Part shown: positions 6,282-13,581 of the stretch, piece after piece
How the letters are laid out: each line of letters begins with the position of its first letter
How positions within the stretch are numbered: the first letter of the stretch is position 1
Source of the DNA: Flavobacterium sp.
GTDB lineage: Bacteria; Bacteroidota; Bacteroidia; Flavobacteriales; Flavobacteriaceae
DNA length: 15,661 bases
Reading direction: 5' to 3'
Assembly (NCBI GenBank): GCA_003449615.1
Contig: DMHA01000375.1
Coordinates: 7,166-22,826 of the forward strand
The notes under the pieces: generated by a model
What the model was told of the DNA's origin: nothing
The model's input: the letters and a program-made list of their open reading frames with translations, nothing else
Database searches by the model: none
Translations under genes and position numbers: made by a program

Positions 6282-7397
6282 ATGAAAATCAAAGAAATAA
6301 TTTCCGTACTCGAAGAAATGGCACCACTGGCGTATGCCGAAGATTTTGATAATGTAGGTTTATTAGTTGGAAATCAAGACTTGGTAGCAAAGGGAGTTTT
6401 GGTTTGTCACGATGCTTTGGAAAGTGTAATTGATGAAGCGATTGCTAAAAAATGCAATTTGGTGGTTTGTTTTCATCCCATTTTATTTTCGGGATTGAAG
6501 AAAATTACAGGCAAAAACTATGTAGAAAGAGCTGTCATAAAAGCCATAAAAAACGACATTGCTATTTATGCAGTTCACACCGCTTTAGACAATCACAAAG
6601 ATGGAGTTAATAAAATATTTTGTGATGCCTTGGGTTTAACCAATACAAAAATCCTGATTCCGAAGTCGAACTTTATTCGAAAATTAGTCACTTACACTAT
6701 TCCCGAAAATGCAGAAAAATTGCGAGATGCCTTGTTTGATACCGGAGCTGGAAACATTGGTAATTACGAAAATTGCAGTTTCAACTCAAAGGGAATTGGC
6801 ACATATATGGGCAATGAACACAGCAATCCCGAAATTGGAGAGCGATTTGAATTTATGGAAACCGAGGAAATCAAAATTGAAGTCACTTTTGAAAAACACT
6901 TGGAAAACAAAATTCTGACGGCTCTTTTCAAAAATCACGTTTATGAAGAAGTGGCCTATGAAATTTATGATTTACAGAACAAAAATCAAAATATTGGTTT
7001 GGGAATGATTGGCGAATTGAAAGTTCCAATGGAAGAAAAAGATTTTCTAAAACTCGTCAAAATCAAAATGCAAGCCGATGGAATTCGATATAGTTCACTT
7101 TTGGGCAAGACTATAAAAAAGGTTGCCGTCCTTGGAGGCTCGGGTAGTTTTGCTATAAAAAATGCCATTCAGGCAGAAGCAGATGTTTTTTTGACGTCAG
7201 ATTTAAAATATCATCAGTTTTATGAAGCTGAAAATCAGTTGCTTTTGGCCGATATTGGGCATTTTGAAAGCGAACGTTATACAAAAAATTATATTGTTGA
7301 TTTTCTTAGAAAAAAAATCCTTAATTTTGCACCTTCCTTGCCAGCAGGCAGGATCGTTTTATCAGAAGAAAATACAAATCCAGTTAAGTACTTATAG
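6282..7397 (+). CDS. Nif3-like dinuclear metal centre protein
   Basis: This is a member of the NIF3/YbgI/YqfO family of hexameric metal-binding proteins with no settled cellular role. The 371-residue length indicates the long form, with the PII/CutA-like domain (about 130-235) inserted between two NIF3 halves. Seen motifs are EDFDNVGLLVG (20-30), VCFHPILFSG (62-71), AVHTALDNHKDGVN (97-110), VAVLGGSGSF (281-290), SDLKYHQFYEA (306-316) and ADIGHFESE (323-331). Candidate metal ligands are His65, Asp103, His327 and Glu331; the usual HH pair is FH here. Near the C terminus residues 352-357 (SLPAGR) come from a GC-rich palindrome and look like an insertion into an otherwise standard end (SEENTNPVKYL). 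It is 3 nt ahead of the coiled-coil gene, so the two are surely cotranscribed. Confidence 0.92.
   Translation: MKIKEIISVLEEMAPLAYAEDFDNVGLLVGNQDLVAKGVLVCHDALESVIDEAIAKKCNLVVCFHPILFSGLKKITGKNYVERAVIKAIKNDIAIYAVHTALDNHKDGVNKIFCDALGLTNTKILIPKSNFIRKLVTYTIPENAEKLRDALFDTGAGNIGNYENCSFNSKGIGTYMGNEHSNPEIGERFEFMETEEIKIEVTFEKHLENKILTALFKNHVYEEVAYEIYDLQNKNQNIGLGMIGELKVPMEEKDFLKLVKIKMQADGIRYSSLLGKTIKKVAVLGGSGSFAIKNAIQAEADVFLTSDLKYHQFYEAENQLLLADIGHFESERYTKNYIVDFLRKKILNFAPSLPAGRIVLSEENTNPVKYL
7337..7352 (+). repeat. GC-rich palindromic repeat inside a coding region (LPAGR type)
   Basis: CTTGCCAGCAGGCAGG matches 14 of 16 bases of a repeat core I recall from Bacteroidetes genomes (CCTGCCGGCAGGCAGG), which yields LPAGR(Q) peptides when read in frame. 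It sits within the last 20 codons of the Nif3-family gene and keeps the frame open. Its GC content stands out sharply against the flanks. Confidence 0.55.
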
Positions 7398-7400
7398 AAT

Positions 7401-8180
7401 ATGGCAGCTACAAAAGAATTAAGTGTTGAAGACAAATTAAGAGCAATTTACGATTTACAATTGATTGACTCAAGAATTGACGAAATTAGAAACGTGAGAG
7501 GTGAACTTCCTCTTGAGGTAGAAGATTTAGAAGATGAAGTTGCAGGATTGAGCACACGATCAGAGAAATTGAAAAAAGATCTTGAAACTATTGAAGAGGT
7601 TATCAAAGTAAAGAAAAACGCAATTGATGAACACAAAGAAGCCATCAAAAGATATACAAAACAACAAGATACCGTTAGAAACAATAGAGAATTCAACTCT
7701 TTGACTAAAGAAGTAGAGTTTCAAGAATTAGAAATTCAATTGGCCGAAAAGCAAATCAAAGAAATGAAAGCTTCGATTGAGCATAAAAAAGAAATTATTG
7801 CAGAATCGAAAGAGCGATTAGAAACAAAGACAAATCATTTAAAACATAAAAAATCAGAATTAGATGATATTATGGCTGAAACTGCCAAAGAAGAAGCTTT
7901 CTTGTCTGATAAATCAGCAGAATATAGAGCTGGAATTGAGCCAAGACTTTTAGCCGCTTATGACAGAATTCGTTCAAGTGTTCGCAATGGATTGGCTGTT
8001 GTTTCTATCGAAAGAGGAGCCTCTGCAGGATCATTCTTTACCATTCCGCCACAAACACAAGTTGAGATTGCTGCTAGAAAAAAAATCATTACCGACGAAC
8101 ATTCAGGAAGAATCTTGGTGGACACTGCATTGGCTGATGAAGAGAAAGTCAAAATGGAACAGCTCTTTGCAAAATTCTAA
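7401..8180 (+). CDS. Coiled-coil protein of the C4-type zinc ribbon (CT398-like, DUF164) family, zinc site lost
   Basis: The 259-residue product is almost entirely helical: a charged heptad-rich coiled coil spans about 38-172, with a small C-terminal domain from about 195. Family members carry a C4 zinc ribbon (CxxC...CExC) there. Here the matching segments read ERGASAGSF (204-212) and TDEHSGRIL (231-239), and the whole protein contains no cysteine, so it cannot bind zinc in the family way. The surrounding ribbon residues (IPPQ, KKIIT, GRILVD) are preserved, so the fold is probably kept. Function is unknown; roles in secretion or nucleic-acid binding have been proposed for relatives. It is coupled to the Nif3-family gene (3-nt gap) and followed by two terminator hairpins. 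Confidence 0.88.
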   Translation: MAATKELSVEDKLRAIYDLQLIDSRIDEIRNVRGELPLEVEDLEDEVAGLSTRSEKLKKDLETIEEVIKVKKNAIDEHKEAIKRYTKQQDTVRNNREFNSLTKEVEFQELEIQLAEKQIKEMKASIEHKKEIIAESKERLETKTNHLKHKKSELDDIMAETAKEEAFLSDKSAEYRAGIEPRLLAAYDRIRSSVRNGLAVVSIERGASAGSFFTIPPQTQVEIAARKKIITDEHSGRILVDTALADEEKVKMEQLFAKF

Positions 8181-8187
8181 AATTATT

Positions 8188-8215
8188 AAGTCCCGACACC
8201 TATCTGGACTTTTTT
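8188..8215 (+). terminator. First of two tandem terminator-like hairpins
   Basis: AAGTCC (8188-8193) pairs with GGACTT (8206-8211) around a 12-nt loop, with a T-run from 8210 to 8215. It lies 7 nt after the stop of the coiled-coil gene. The stem is short, so it is probably weak alone. Confidence 0.5.
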
Positions 8216-8226
8216 ACCTTATATTT

Positions 8227-8251
8227 AGTCCGCAATGCGGACTTTTTTTTT
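8227..8251 (+). terminator. Strong intrinsic terminator of the nif3-coiled-coil operon
   Basis: AGTCCGC (8227-8233) and GCGGACT (8237-8243) form a perfect 7-bp stem with an AAT loop, and nine T residues (8243-8251) follow. It is a textbook rho-independent terminator 46 nt past the stop codon. Confidence 0.88.
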
Positions 8252-8330
8252 ATATTTTGTGAGTGAAGTGATTTCAACTTTTCCCGTTTGCTAAAAGTTT
8301 AAATAACTTCAATGTGAAAATTCGATTTTT

Positions 8331-9176
8331 ATGAAAAAAACATTTTATTTTTTGTTGGCCAAATCTATTGGGTTTTATATTAACCTGATGAGTTTCATAG
8401 CACCCAAAAAAGCAATTCGAATAGCACACGGTTATTTTAGCGAACCTAGAAAAGGAAAATTCACTGTTGATAAACTTCCAAAAACGCTAAAAGATGCTCA
8501 ATCTGAAACTATATTTTGTGAGGGAGATGTTATTCAAACTTACATTTGGAAAGGAAATGATACCATTATTTTGCTAATTCACGGTTGGGAAAGTAATTCG
8601 TCAAGATGGAAAAAAATGTTGCCATATCTTAAAAAATCTGGAAGCACTATCATCGCCATTGATGGGCCGGCACAAGGATTGTCTGGCGGTAAAGAATTCA
8701 CAGTACCCAAATATGCAGCTTTTATTGATATTGCAGCCAAAAAATACCAACCGCATTATATCATTGGTCATTCAATGGGAGGTCAAACGAGTTTGTACTA
8801 TCAATACAAGTATCAAAATCCTAATATTCAAAAAATGGTGATTTTGGGCTCTCCAAGTGATTTTAAAATTATATTCCAGAATTTTATAGCCTTATTGAGC
8901 TTAAATTCCAAAATAGAAAAAGCACTAGAACAAAAATACATTAACTTCTTAAATAGAAAAATTGAACAATTTTCTAGTCAATTATTTGCTTCTGAAATTA
9001 ACATAAAAGGTCTGGTAGCACACGATATTGATGATGCAGTAGTATTATTTTGCGAAGCAAAAAAAATTGTTAGTACCTGGAAAGATGTTCAATTTATCGA
9101 AACTAAAGGCTTAGGACACAAACTTCACGATGATGATTTGTATAGAAAAATTTATGCTTTTTTGTTTGAAAAATAA
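8331..9176 (+). CDS. Alpha/beta hydrolase
   Basis: A 281-residue alpha/beta-hydrolase-fold protein, serine-type. The oxyanion region is LLIHGWES (81-88), the nucleophile elbow is GHSMGG (146-151) with Ser148, the acid is probably within HDIDDAV (231-237), and the catalytic His is His263 in GLGHKLHDD. The first about 25 residues are hydrophobic (FYFLLAKSIGFYINLMSFIA) without a clear cleavage site, so the protein may be membrane-tethered. All three catalytic elements are in the usual order, suggesting an active esterase, lipase or thioesterase; the substrate cannot be told from sequence. It stands alone between terminators and a convergent gene; a near-consensus TATATTTTG (8251-8259) upstream could be its -7 element. 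Confidence 0.88.
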   Translation: MKKTFYFLLAKSIGFYINLMSFIAPKKAIRIAHGYFSEPRKGKFTVDKLPKTLKDAQSETIFCEGDVIQTYIWKGNDTIILLIHGWESNSSRWKKMLPYLKKSGSTIIAIDGPAQGLSGGKEFTVPKYAAFIDIAAKKYQPHYIIGHSMGGQTSLYYQYKYQNPNIQKMVILGSPSDFKIIFQNFIALLSLNSKIEKALEQKYINFLNRKIEQFSSQLFASEINIKGLVAHDIDDAVVLFCEAKKIVSTWKDVQFIETKGLGHKLHDDDLYRKIYAFLFEK

Positions 9177-9225
9177 ATTAGTTTACAATTTATGATTTTT
9201 TGGAGTATTCTTTAATTTTTTGAAA

Positions 9226-9471
9226 TTAAGCAGAATGAAAATCTAGGTTTTCTAAAAGAAATTCAGGAGAAAAATCTGCGCCATTTTCCCATTCTATAGT
9301 CCAAGAATTAATTTTGAATTTTTTGAAATTATCAATTTCTTTTAGAGGTTCAAATATTTTTTTTTCTAGATGGTTTTTAAAATCAACAATCCCTTTTTTG
9401 TTGTTGTTAAATTCAATTTCTATTTGATAATCTCTCAAATAACTTGCTTTAGTAATCCAAACTAAACTCAT
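9226..9471 (-). CDS. DUF2442 family protein
   Basis: An 81-residue protein of the DUF2442 type: an N-terminal strand pattern with a conserved Trp-Ile start, a central VDF...L segment (about 29-35) and the C-terminal signature WENGADFSPEFLLE (61-74). It follows the DUF4160 gene with a 6-nt gap on the same strand. The two domains are often adjacent in bacteria and have been suggested to form a toxin-antitoxin-like pair, but their function is not established to my knowledge. It is small, acidic at the C terminus, lacks a signal peptide and looks intact. Convergent with the hydrolase gene; I see no strong terminator in the 49-bp gap. Confidence 0.85.
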   Translation of the reverse strand: MSLVWITKASYLRDYQIEIEFNNNKKGIVDFKNHLEKKIFEPLKEIDNFKKFKINSWTIEWENGADFSPEFLLENLDFHSA

Positions 9472-9477
9472 AATAAA

Positions 9478-9735
9478 TTATTTTAAAGGTTCAATTTTTT
9501 TAGGCAATTCTCCATTTTGGGATAATTTCCAGTTTTCTAATAATTCTGGTTTATGCAAATCCATCCATTCAAAAACTAATTTCAATGCTCTTTTTGGCAT
9601 ATATCCTTCAACAATTTCATCACCAATATTTATTACAGCCCTAAAATCTCCATAAACAATATGAAAGTGTGGTGGATTGTGATCATTAAAAAACATTTGA
9701 ATTATAATTCCATAAAATCTACAAATTTCAGGCAT
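9478..9735 (-). CDS. DUF4160 family protein
   Basis: An 85-residue protein starting MPEICRFYGIIIQMFFNDHNPPHFHIVYG, the DUF4160 signature. The DHNPPHFH segment (18-25) with two His and an Asp looks like a possible metal or active site, although no catalysis has been shown as far as I know. The C-terminal half is a helix rich in Trp/Leu (LVFEWMDLHKPELLENW, about 53-69). It is first in a two-gene unit with DUF2442 (6-nt gap). A promoter matching both Bacteroidetes consensus boxes lies immediately upstream, leaving a leader of only about 5 nt. The pairing suggests a toxin-antitoxin or similar accessory module; which partner would be the toxin cannot be said from sequence. Confidence 0.85.
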   Translation of the reverse strand: MPEICRFYGIIIQMFFNDHNPPHFHIVYGDFRAVINIGDEIVEGYMPKRALKLVFEWMDLHKPELLENWKLSQNGELPKKIEPLK

Positions 9736-9745
9736 CTTTTTATTT

Positions 9746-9776
9746 CAAAATTAAATTAATTTTATCGTTTATCAAA
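9746..9776 (-). promoter_or_regulatory. Consensus Bacteroidetes promoter for the DUF4160-DUF2442 pair
   Basis: On the minus strand TTTG (9773-9776), 19 nt of spacer, and TAATTTTG (9746-9753) match the TTTG-N19-TAnnTTTG consensus exactly. The -7 box ends 10 nt before the ATG, so the transcript would be nearly leaderless. Confidence 0.6.
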
Positions 9777-9835
9777 TAAACAAATCTCAAATTTCAATTT
9801 AAAAATAGATTCACTTCATTGGGAGTAATTAAATT

Positions 9836-10315
9836 TTATTTCTTAATGCAATCTAACGGTTTAAACTTATATTTTACGTTTTCAAAATCTATGGGTTCTC
9901 CTTTTGCAAAATAAGAAGCACCCAAATAAGTCTCAATTTTTCCGTTCCCTAAAATAAGCTCATTACCACTTTTCAAAAAAGCCATTGGGTTTTTGAAAAC
10001 TACTTTGTCATTTGTACCTTGAGTGAAAGAGTAATCGGCAAAAAGAGTATCTCCACGAAATTCTCCTGAAATTTTACCCACTTTTATAGGCATATTTTCC
10101 AATTTCATATCCATATTGCCCGTTATTTTACCTTTTTTCAGGGTATTGATTTTTAAATCAATCGTATCTTTTTCATAAAGAGCAATATAGCATTGAACAC
10201 TCACTGGTTTCTCTTCCAAGTTTTGATTCTCAATACTTTTTTGACTTTGATTTTTATTACAGTTAACAAATCCAATACAAGTCAATAACAAACAAAAAAG
10301 GATACCTTTTTTCAT
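9836..10315 (-). CDS. Predicted lipoprotein of unknown function
   Basis: The 159-residue product has a classical short signal (MKK then hydrophobic 5-17) ending in GFVNC, with Cys19 as the likely lipidation site; Asn at -1 is unusual but NCNK-type boxes occur in Bacteroidetes. After a Gln/Asn/Lys-rich linker (20-35), the rest reads as alternating beta strands (IALYEKDTIDLKI, KGKITGNMDMKL, ISGEFRGDTLFADYSF), suggesting a small beta-barrel or lipocalin-like fold. I do not recognise a named family. It follows the cytochrome gene by 12 nt, so the two are one transcript and this lipoprotein probably also sits in the envelope. Confidence 0.78.
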   Translation of the reverse strand: MKKGILFCLLLTCIGFVNCNKNQSQKSIENQNLEEKPVSVQCYIALYEKDTIDLKINTLKKGKITGNMDMKLENMPIKVGKISGEFRGDTLFADYSFTQGTNDKVVFKNPMAFLKSGNELILGNGKIETYLGASYFAKGEPIDFENVKYKFKPLDCIKK

Positions 10316-10327
10316 TTTAGTTAAAAT

Positions 10328-10732
10328 TTATTTCTTTCTATTAAGTTCCCTGATATAATTTACTAATTGCCAGCGTTGGTCTTCGGTCAATAACTCATCA
10401 TAAGATGACATTGGAGGTTTTCCCACAGTTATTTTCCAAAAAATTTCGCCATCGGTTTCACTTTCAAGATATTTTAAGGCCAAGAAATTGGCTGGTTTTT
10501 TTTCTAAACTTAATCCAGCTTCGCCATTTCCTTTTCCTGAAATTCCGTGGCATAAAACACACATTTGCCCATAAATTACCTTACCTTCAGCCGTTGCAGC
10601 CACATTTCCCGCAAAAGGATTTTTTAGACCCTTTGTATATTCTGGAATAGCCCAATTTTTTTGGGCAATAACGCTGTTGCTTCCAAAAAACAATAATGCA
10701 AAAGCTGCTAAAAACAAATAATTACTTTTCAT
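10328..10732 (-). CDS. Periplasmic c-type cytochrome (class I)
   Basis: A 134-residue monohaem cytochrome c. A signal peptide (about 1-23, ending VIAQ) exports it. The haem is bound by MCVLCHG with Cys58, Cys61 and His62, and Met108 in KPPMSSY is the likely sixth ligand. The C-terminal helix DQRWQLVNYIREL (118-130) is typical of class I cytochromes. It would carry electrons in the periplasm, but its partners are not in the window; the downstream gene is a lipoprotein in the same transcript. A 16-bp inverted repeat lies 22 nt before the start codon and may be a regulatory site. Confidence 0.93.
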   Translation of the reverse strand: MKSNYLFLAAFALLFFGSNSVIAQKNWAIPEYTKGLKNPFAGNVAATAEGKVIYGQMCVLCHGISGKGNGEAGLSLEKKPANFLALKYLESETDGEIFWKITVGKPPMSSYDELLTEDQRWQLVNYIRELNRKK

Positions 10733-10753
10733 TGTGTCAAAATTTTAATTTAT

Positions 10754-10769
10754 ACAGTAAAGTTACTGT
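10754..10769. promoter_or_regulatory. Inverted repeat upstream of the cytochrome gene, possible operator
   Basis: ACAGTAA (10754-10760) and TTACTGT (10763-10769) form a perfect 7-bp dyad around a 2-bp centre, 22 bp upstream of the cytochrome ATG. It could be a regulator site or a leader hairpin. On the + strand a T-run follows, but no + gene precedes it, so it is not read as a terminator. Confidence 0.4.
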
Positions 10770-10943
10770 TGTTTTTTTAAAATAACACTATAATTATCAC
10801 GAAATATTTAAAAAATAACGCTATTATAACTAATATCGTAATAAGTAGTATTATTGAAAATACAAATAATTTTAAATAGTTGTTAAAATACTATTTATTA
10901 TACATTAATAAACAAAATATTATAAATATAAAAAGTTTTTTAA

Positions 10944-10977
10944 ATAAAAAAACCGCAAAAGTAATACTAATGCGGTT
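10944..10977 (-). terminator. Intrinsic terminator of the aldehyde dehydrogenase gene
   Basis: On the minus strand AACCGC (10972-10977) pairs with GCGGTT (10951-10956) around a 15-nt loop and is followed by a T-run (10944-10950). It lies 21 nt after the dehydrogenase stop. Confidence 0.75.
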
Positions 10978-10998
10978 ATAAATCCCTTCTGTGTCAGT

Positions 10999-12579
10999 TT
11001 ACAAAATATAATCTGTATTGATGAAATTGGACTCTTTACTGTTTAGTAAATCTTGTAATATTCCGTTATTGTATTCGTTGTCTTTTGAAGCTACAAATGT
11101 TCTAATCGAAAAAGAACGCAGTGCATCGTGGATACTCAATGTCCCCACCGCAGAATCTTTTCTTCCTGTAAATGGGAAAACATCAGGCCCTCTTTGGCAA
11201 GAACTATTCAAATTGACTCTCGAAACTAAATTGACCAAAGTATCGATAAGCGGTGCAATGGTTTTGATGTTTTGACCAAACAAACTCACTTGCTGACCAT
11301 ATTGAGATTCGGCCATATCATTGAGTGGTTCTTGAATATTTTTGAAAGAAATTATGGGAACTACAGGACCAAATTGCTCTTCTTTATACACTCGCATTTC
11401 TTTATTTACGGGATAAAGAACAGCGGGAAATATAAAATTCTCTAAACGCTCGCCCCCTTTTTTGTTTAATACTTTTGCACCTTTATTCTGAGCATCGTCA
11501 ATTAATTCCTGTATGTAATCAGGCTTATCTGTTTCAGGTAATGGCGTGAGAAACACCGATTTATCCCACGGATTTCCATAAATCAATTCATCTACTTTTG
11601 CTGCAAATCGTTTGTTAAATTCATCAACAATCGTTTCGTGAACGTATAGAATTTTTAATGCCGTACAACGTTGTCCATTAAATGACAAAGATCCTGCAAC
11701 ACATTCTTGGATAGCCAAATCTAAATTAGCATCGGGTAAAATAATGGCAGGATTTTTTGCTTCCAATCCTAAAATTAAACGCAATCTGTTTTTATTTGGA
11801 TGTAAATCCTGTAAAGCAATGGCCGATTTACTGTTGCCGATTAATGCCAAAATAGAAACTTTGCCCGATTTCATAATTGGTGTAGCAACTTCGCGACCAC
11901 GACCAAAAAGAATATTAATAACCCCTTTTGGAAAACTGCTTCTAAAAGCTTCTAACAAAGGAGAAATTAATAGAACGCCATATTTTGCTGGTTTAAAAAT
12001 AACTGGATTCCCCATTATCAAGGCGGGAATCAACAAAGTAAATGTTTCATTCAAAGGATAATTGTAAGGACCAAGGCATAAAACTACGCCTAATGGACCT
12101 CTTCTTACCATTGCATTTATGCCTTGGACTTTAGTAAAATGCGCACTGCGACTGTTGAGTTCTTTGTAACTTGCAATAGTATCATAAATGTATTCGACAG
12201 TTCTGTCAAATTCTTTTTCGGAATCGCCCAATGATTTTCCAATTTCCCACATCAAAAGTTTCACTACTTCAGCTCGAGTAGCTTTCATTTGAGTAACAAA
12301 ATTTTCCATACATTTTATACGGTCAACAACCTTCATTGTGGGCCACAAACCTTGACCATTATTATAGGCTCGACTGGCTGCTTCTACGGCTTCCATTGCT
12401 TCTTTTTCTCCCATAAAAGGAATGGTTCCCAACAAAGTAGGCTCGTAATTTATTGTAGATGAAATGGTGGAATGAACAGGAGTGGTTTTTCCATTCCATT
12501 TAATTAATTCGCCATTCATCAAATAGGTATCTTGAACAATCAATGAGTTTATTTGAAATTCTTGAGGTATTATATTCAT
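10999..12579 (-). CDS. gapN: NADP-dependent glyceraldehyde-3-phosphate dehydrogenase (GapN-like aldehyde dehydrogenase)
   Basis: GapN oxidises glyceraldehyde-3-phosphate straight to 3-phosphoglycerate with NADP, bypassing ATP formation and supplying NADPH. The 526-residue product has the aldehyde dehydrogenase fold: [11 protein letters not shown] (170-180, oxyanion Asn173), FKPAKYG (195-201, cofactor Lys197), LGLEAKNPA (270-278, general base Glu273) and [10 protein letters not shown] (300-309, nucleophile Cys305). The Arg just before the Cys and the [21 protein letters not shown] segment are shared with plant and streptococcal GapN, where such arginines bind the substrate phosphate. It is somewhat longer than typical GapN (about 475-500), mainly at the ends. 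The rhodanese gene lies 63 nt upstream on the same strand. Other phosphorylated-aldehyde dehydrogenases remain possible. Confidence 0.85.
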   Translation of the reverse strand: MNIIPQEFQINSLIVQDTYLMNGELIKWNGKTTPVHSTISSTINYEPTLLGTIPFMGEKEAMEAVEAASRAYNNGQGLWPTMKVVDRIKCMENFVTQMKATRAEVVKLLMWEIGKSLGDSEKEFDRTVEYIYDTIASYKELNSRSAHFTKVQGINAMVRRGPLGVVLCLGPYNYPLNETFTLLIPALIMGNPVIFKPAKYGVLLISPLLEAFRSSFPKGVINILFGRGREVATPIMKSGKVSILALIGNSKSAIALQDLHPNKNRLRLILGLEAKNPAIILPDANLDLAIQECVAGSLSFNGQRCTALKILYVHETIVDEFNKRFAAKVDELIYGNPWDKSVFLTPLPETDKPDYIQELIDDAQNKGAKVLNKKGGERLENFIFPAVLYPVNKEMRVYKEEQFGPVVPIISFKNIQEPLNDMAESQYGQQVSLFGQNIKTIAPLIDTLVNLVSRVNLNSSCQRGPDVFPFTGRKDSAVGTLSIHDALRSFSIRTFVASKDNEYNNGILQDLLNSKESNFINTDYIL

Positions 12580-12642
12580 TTTTGATTGGATATTTTAAAT
12601 TGTAAAGAGGTTAAAAAAAGAGTAAAATTTGCGAAAGCACAT

Positions 12643-12948
12643 TTAAACTATATCGCCATTCCATTCTAATATTCCACCGAGTAGATTATAGGTATTTTCA
12701 AAACCAAGGCCCTGCATTATTTCACAAGCTTTGGCACTTCTGGCTCCAGAACGACAATAAACATAATAGTTTTTCGATTTGTCCAAGGCTTCCAACTTTG
12801 CTATAAAACCTTGTCCTTCATAAATATCTATATTTACCGAATTGGCAATAATTCCCTCATTGCACTCATTTTCAGTTCTTACATCTAAAATAATTGCATT
12901 CTCATCGGCTTCATATTGCGAAACCCAATCTTCTTGTGTCAAATTCAT
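12643..12948 (-). CDS. Single-domain rhodanese-like protein
   Basis: A 101-residue rhodanese domain. The active-site loop is CRSGARS (65-71) with Cys65 as the persulfide-forming residue; IILDVRTENEC (19-29) and the C-terminal LLGGILEWNGDIV are also typical. There is no signal peptide, so it is cytoplasmic. Such small rhodaneses carry sulfane sulfur or act in thiol stress responses; no specific partner is evident. It could be cotranscribed with the downstream GapN-like gene (63-nt gap). A second Cys (Cys29) sits near the DVR motif. Confidence 0.92.
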   Translation of the reverse strand: MNLTQEDWVSQYEADENAIILDVRTENECNEGIIANSVNIDIYEGQGFIAKLEALDKSKNYYVYCRSGARSAKACEIMQGLGFENTYNLLGGILEWNGDIV

Positions 12949-13131
12949 ATTATTGTTTTTTGGTAAAAATAGGAAGTTTTAATCAAAAACTAAAAGTAAC
13001 ATTCGATAATTTGATAAATATTTGAAGAAAGGGAGTTAGAGTAACGAAAGAAAAAGTCAAAATAGTTGTTAAAAATTAGATTACTATACTTTTTGTTAGT
13101 ATATTCGTAATGGGAATTAAAACAAGGAAAA
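12949..13131. other. Divergent intergenic region with an inverted repeat
   Basis: This region separates the rhodanese gene from the rightward small-ORF/DUF5053 unit. TATACT (13085-13090) and AGTATA (13098-13103) form a 6-bp inverted repeat around a 7-bp spacer, 28 bp before the small ORF. It overlaps a promoter-like T-rich stretch and could be an operator for the DUF5053 unit. Confidence 0.4.
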
Positions 13132-13260
13132 ATGGAATTAACAGAACAGGAAAAGGAGTTGATAGAACAAATTAGAAATTACAAAAACAGTAAACACAAC
13201 CCATCAAGGGAATTAAGAAAATTAGCAAAAGAATTATTTGACACTTTGATGGACGAGTAA
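13132..13260 (+). CDS. Small ORF (42 aa) upstream of DUF5053
   Basis: An ATG preceded by AAGGAAAA encodes a 42-residue, highly charged, helical peptide: it begins MELTEQEKELIEQIRNYKNS and ends with an amphipathic segment ELRKLAKELFDTLMDE. It lies on the same strand 51 nt upstream of the DUF5053 gene. The purine-rich Shine-Dalgarno is better than most in this window, and the codon pattern looks coding (regular heptad of Leu/Ile). I recognise no family. It may work with DUF5053 as a two-gene unit. Confidence 0.6.
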   Translation: MELTEQEKELIEQIRNYKNSKHNPSRELRKLAKELFDTLMDE

Positions 13261-13311
13261 CAAAATACCTCGAAAGAGGAAATTGATTTATTTAACTAAA
13301 TAATATAGAAT

Positions 13312-13554
13312 ATGAAAACAGTAATTAAACCAACGGCAAAAACACAATTAGATGCAATTATATTAGATGTTTCTTGGCCAGATATTGCCAAAGACTATTT
13401 TGGTAAATCTACATCTTGGATATACAACAAACTAAATGGTAGAGATGGAAATGGCGGACACGGCGAATTTAATGAGCAAGAAACCGAAATTTTGAGAAAT
13501 GCATTATTTGAATTGTCAGACCGCATCCGAAAATCTGCCGAGAAACTAGAATAG
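13312..13554 (+). CDS. DUF5053 family protein, possible DNA-binding
   Basis: An 80-residue protein with a helix-turn-helix-looking segment: SWPDIAKDYFGKSTSWIYNK (20-39), then a Gly-rich loop DGNGGHGEF (44-52) and two helices (QETEILRNALFELSDRIRKS, 55-74). It matches the Bacteroidetes-specific DUF5053 as I remember it; the domain is found on chromosomes and mobile elements, and no function is known to me. A small DNA-binding regulator is a plausible guess. It follows the 42-aa ORF by 51 nt and is closed by a strong terminator, so the two probably form an isolated unit. Confidence 0.8.
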   Translation: MKTVIKPTAKTQLDAIILDVSWPDIAKDYFGKSTSWIYNKLNGRDGNGGHGEFNEQETEILRNALFELSDRIRKSAEKLE

Positions 13555-13581
13555 ACTCCTTTCTTAATTTTACTCCCAAAC

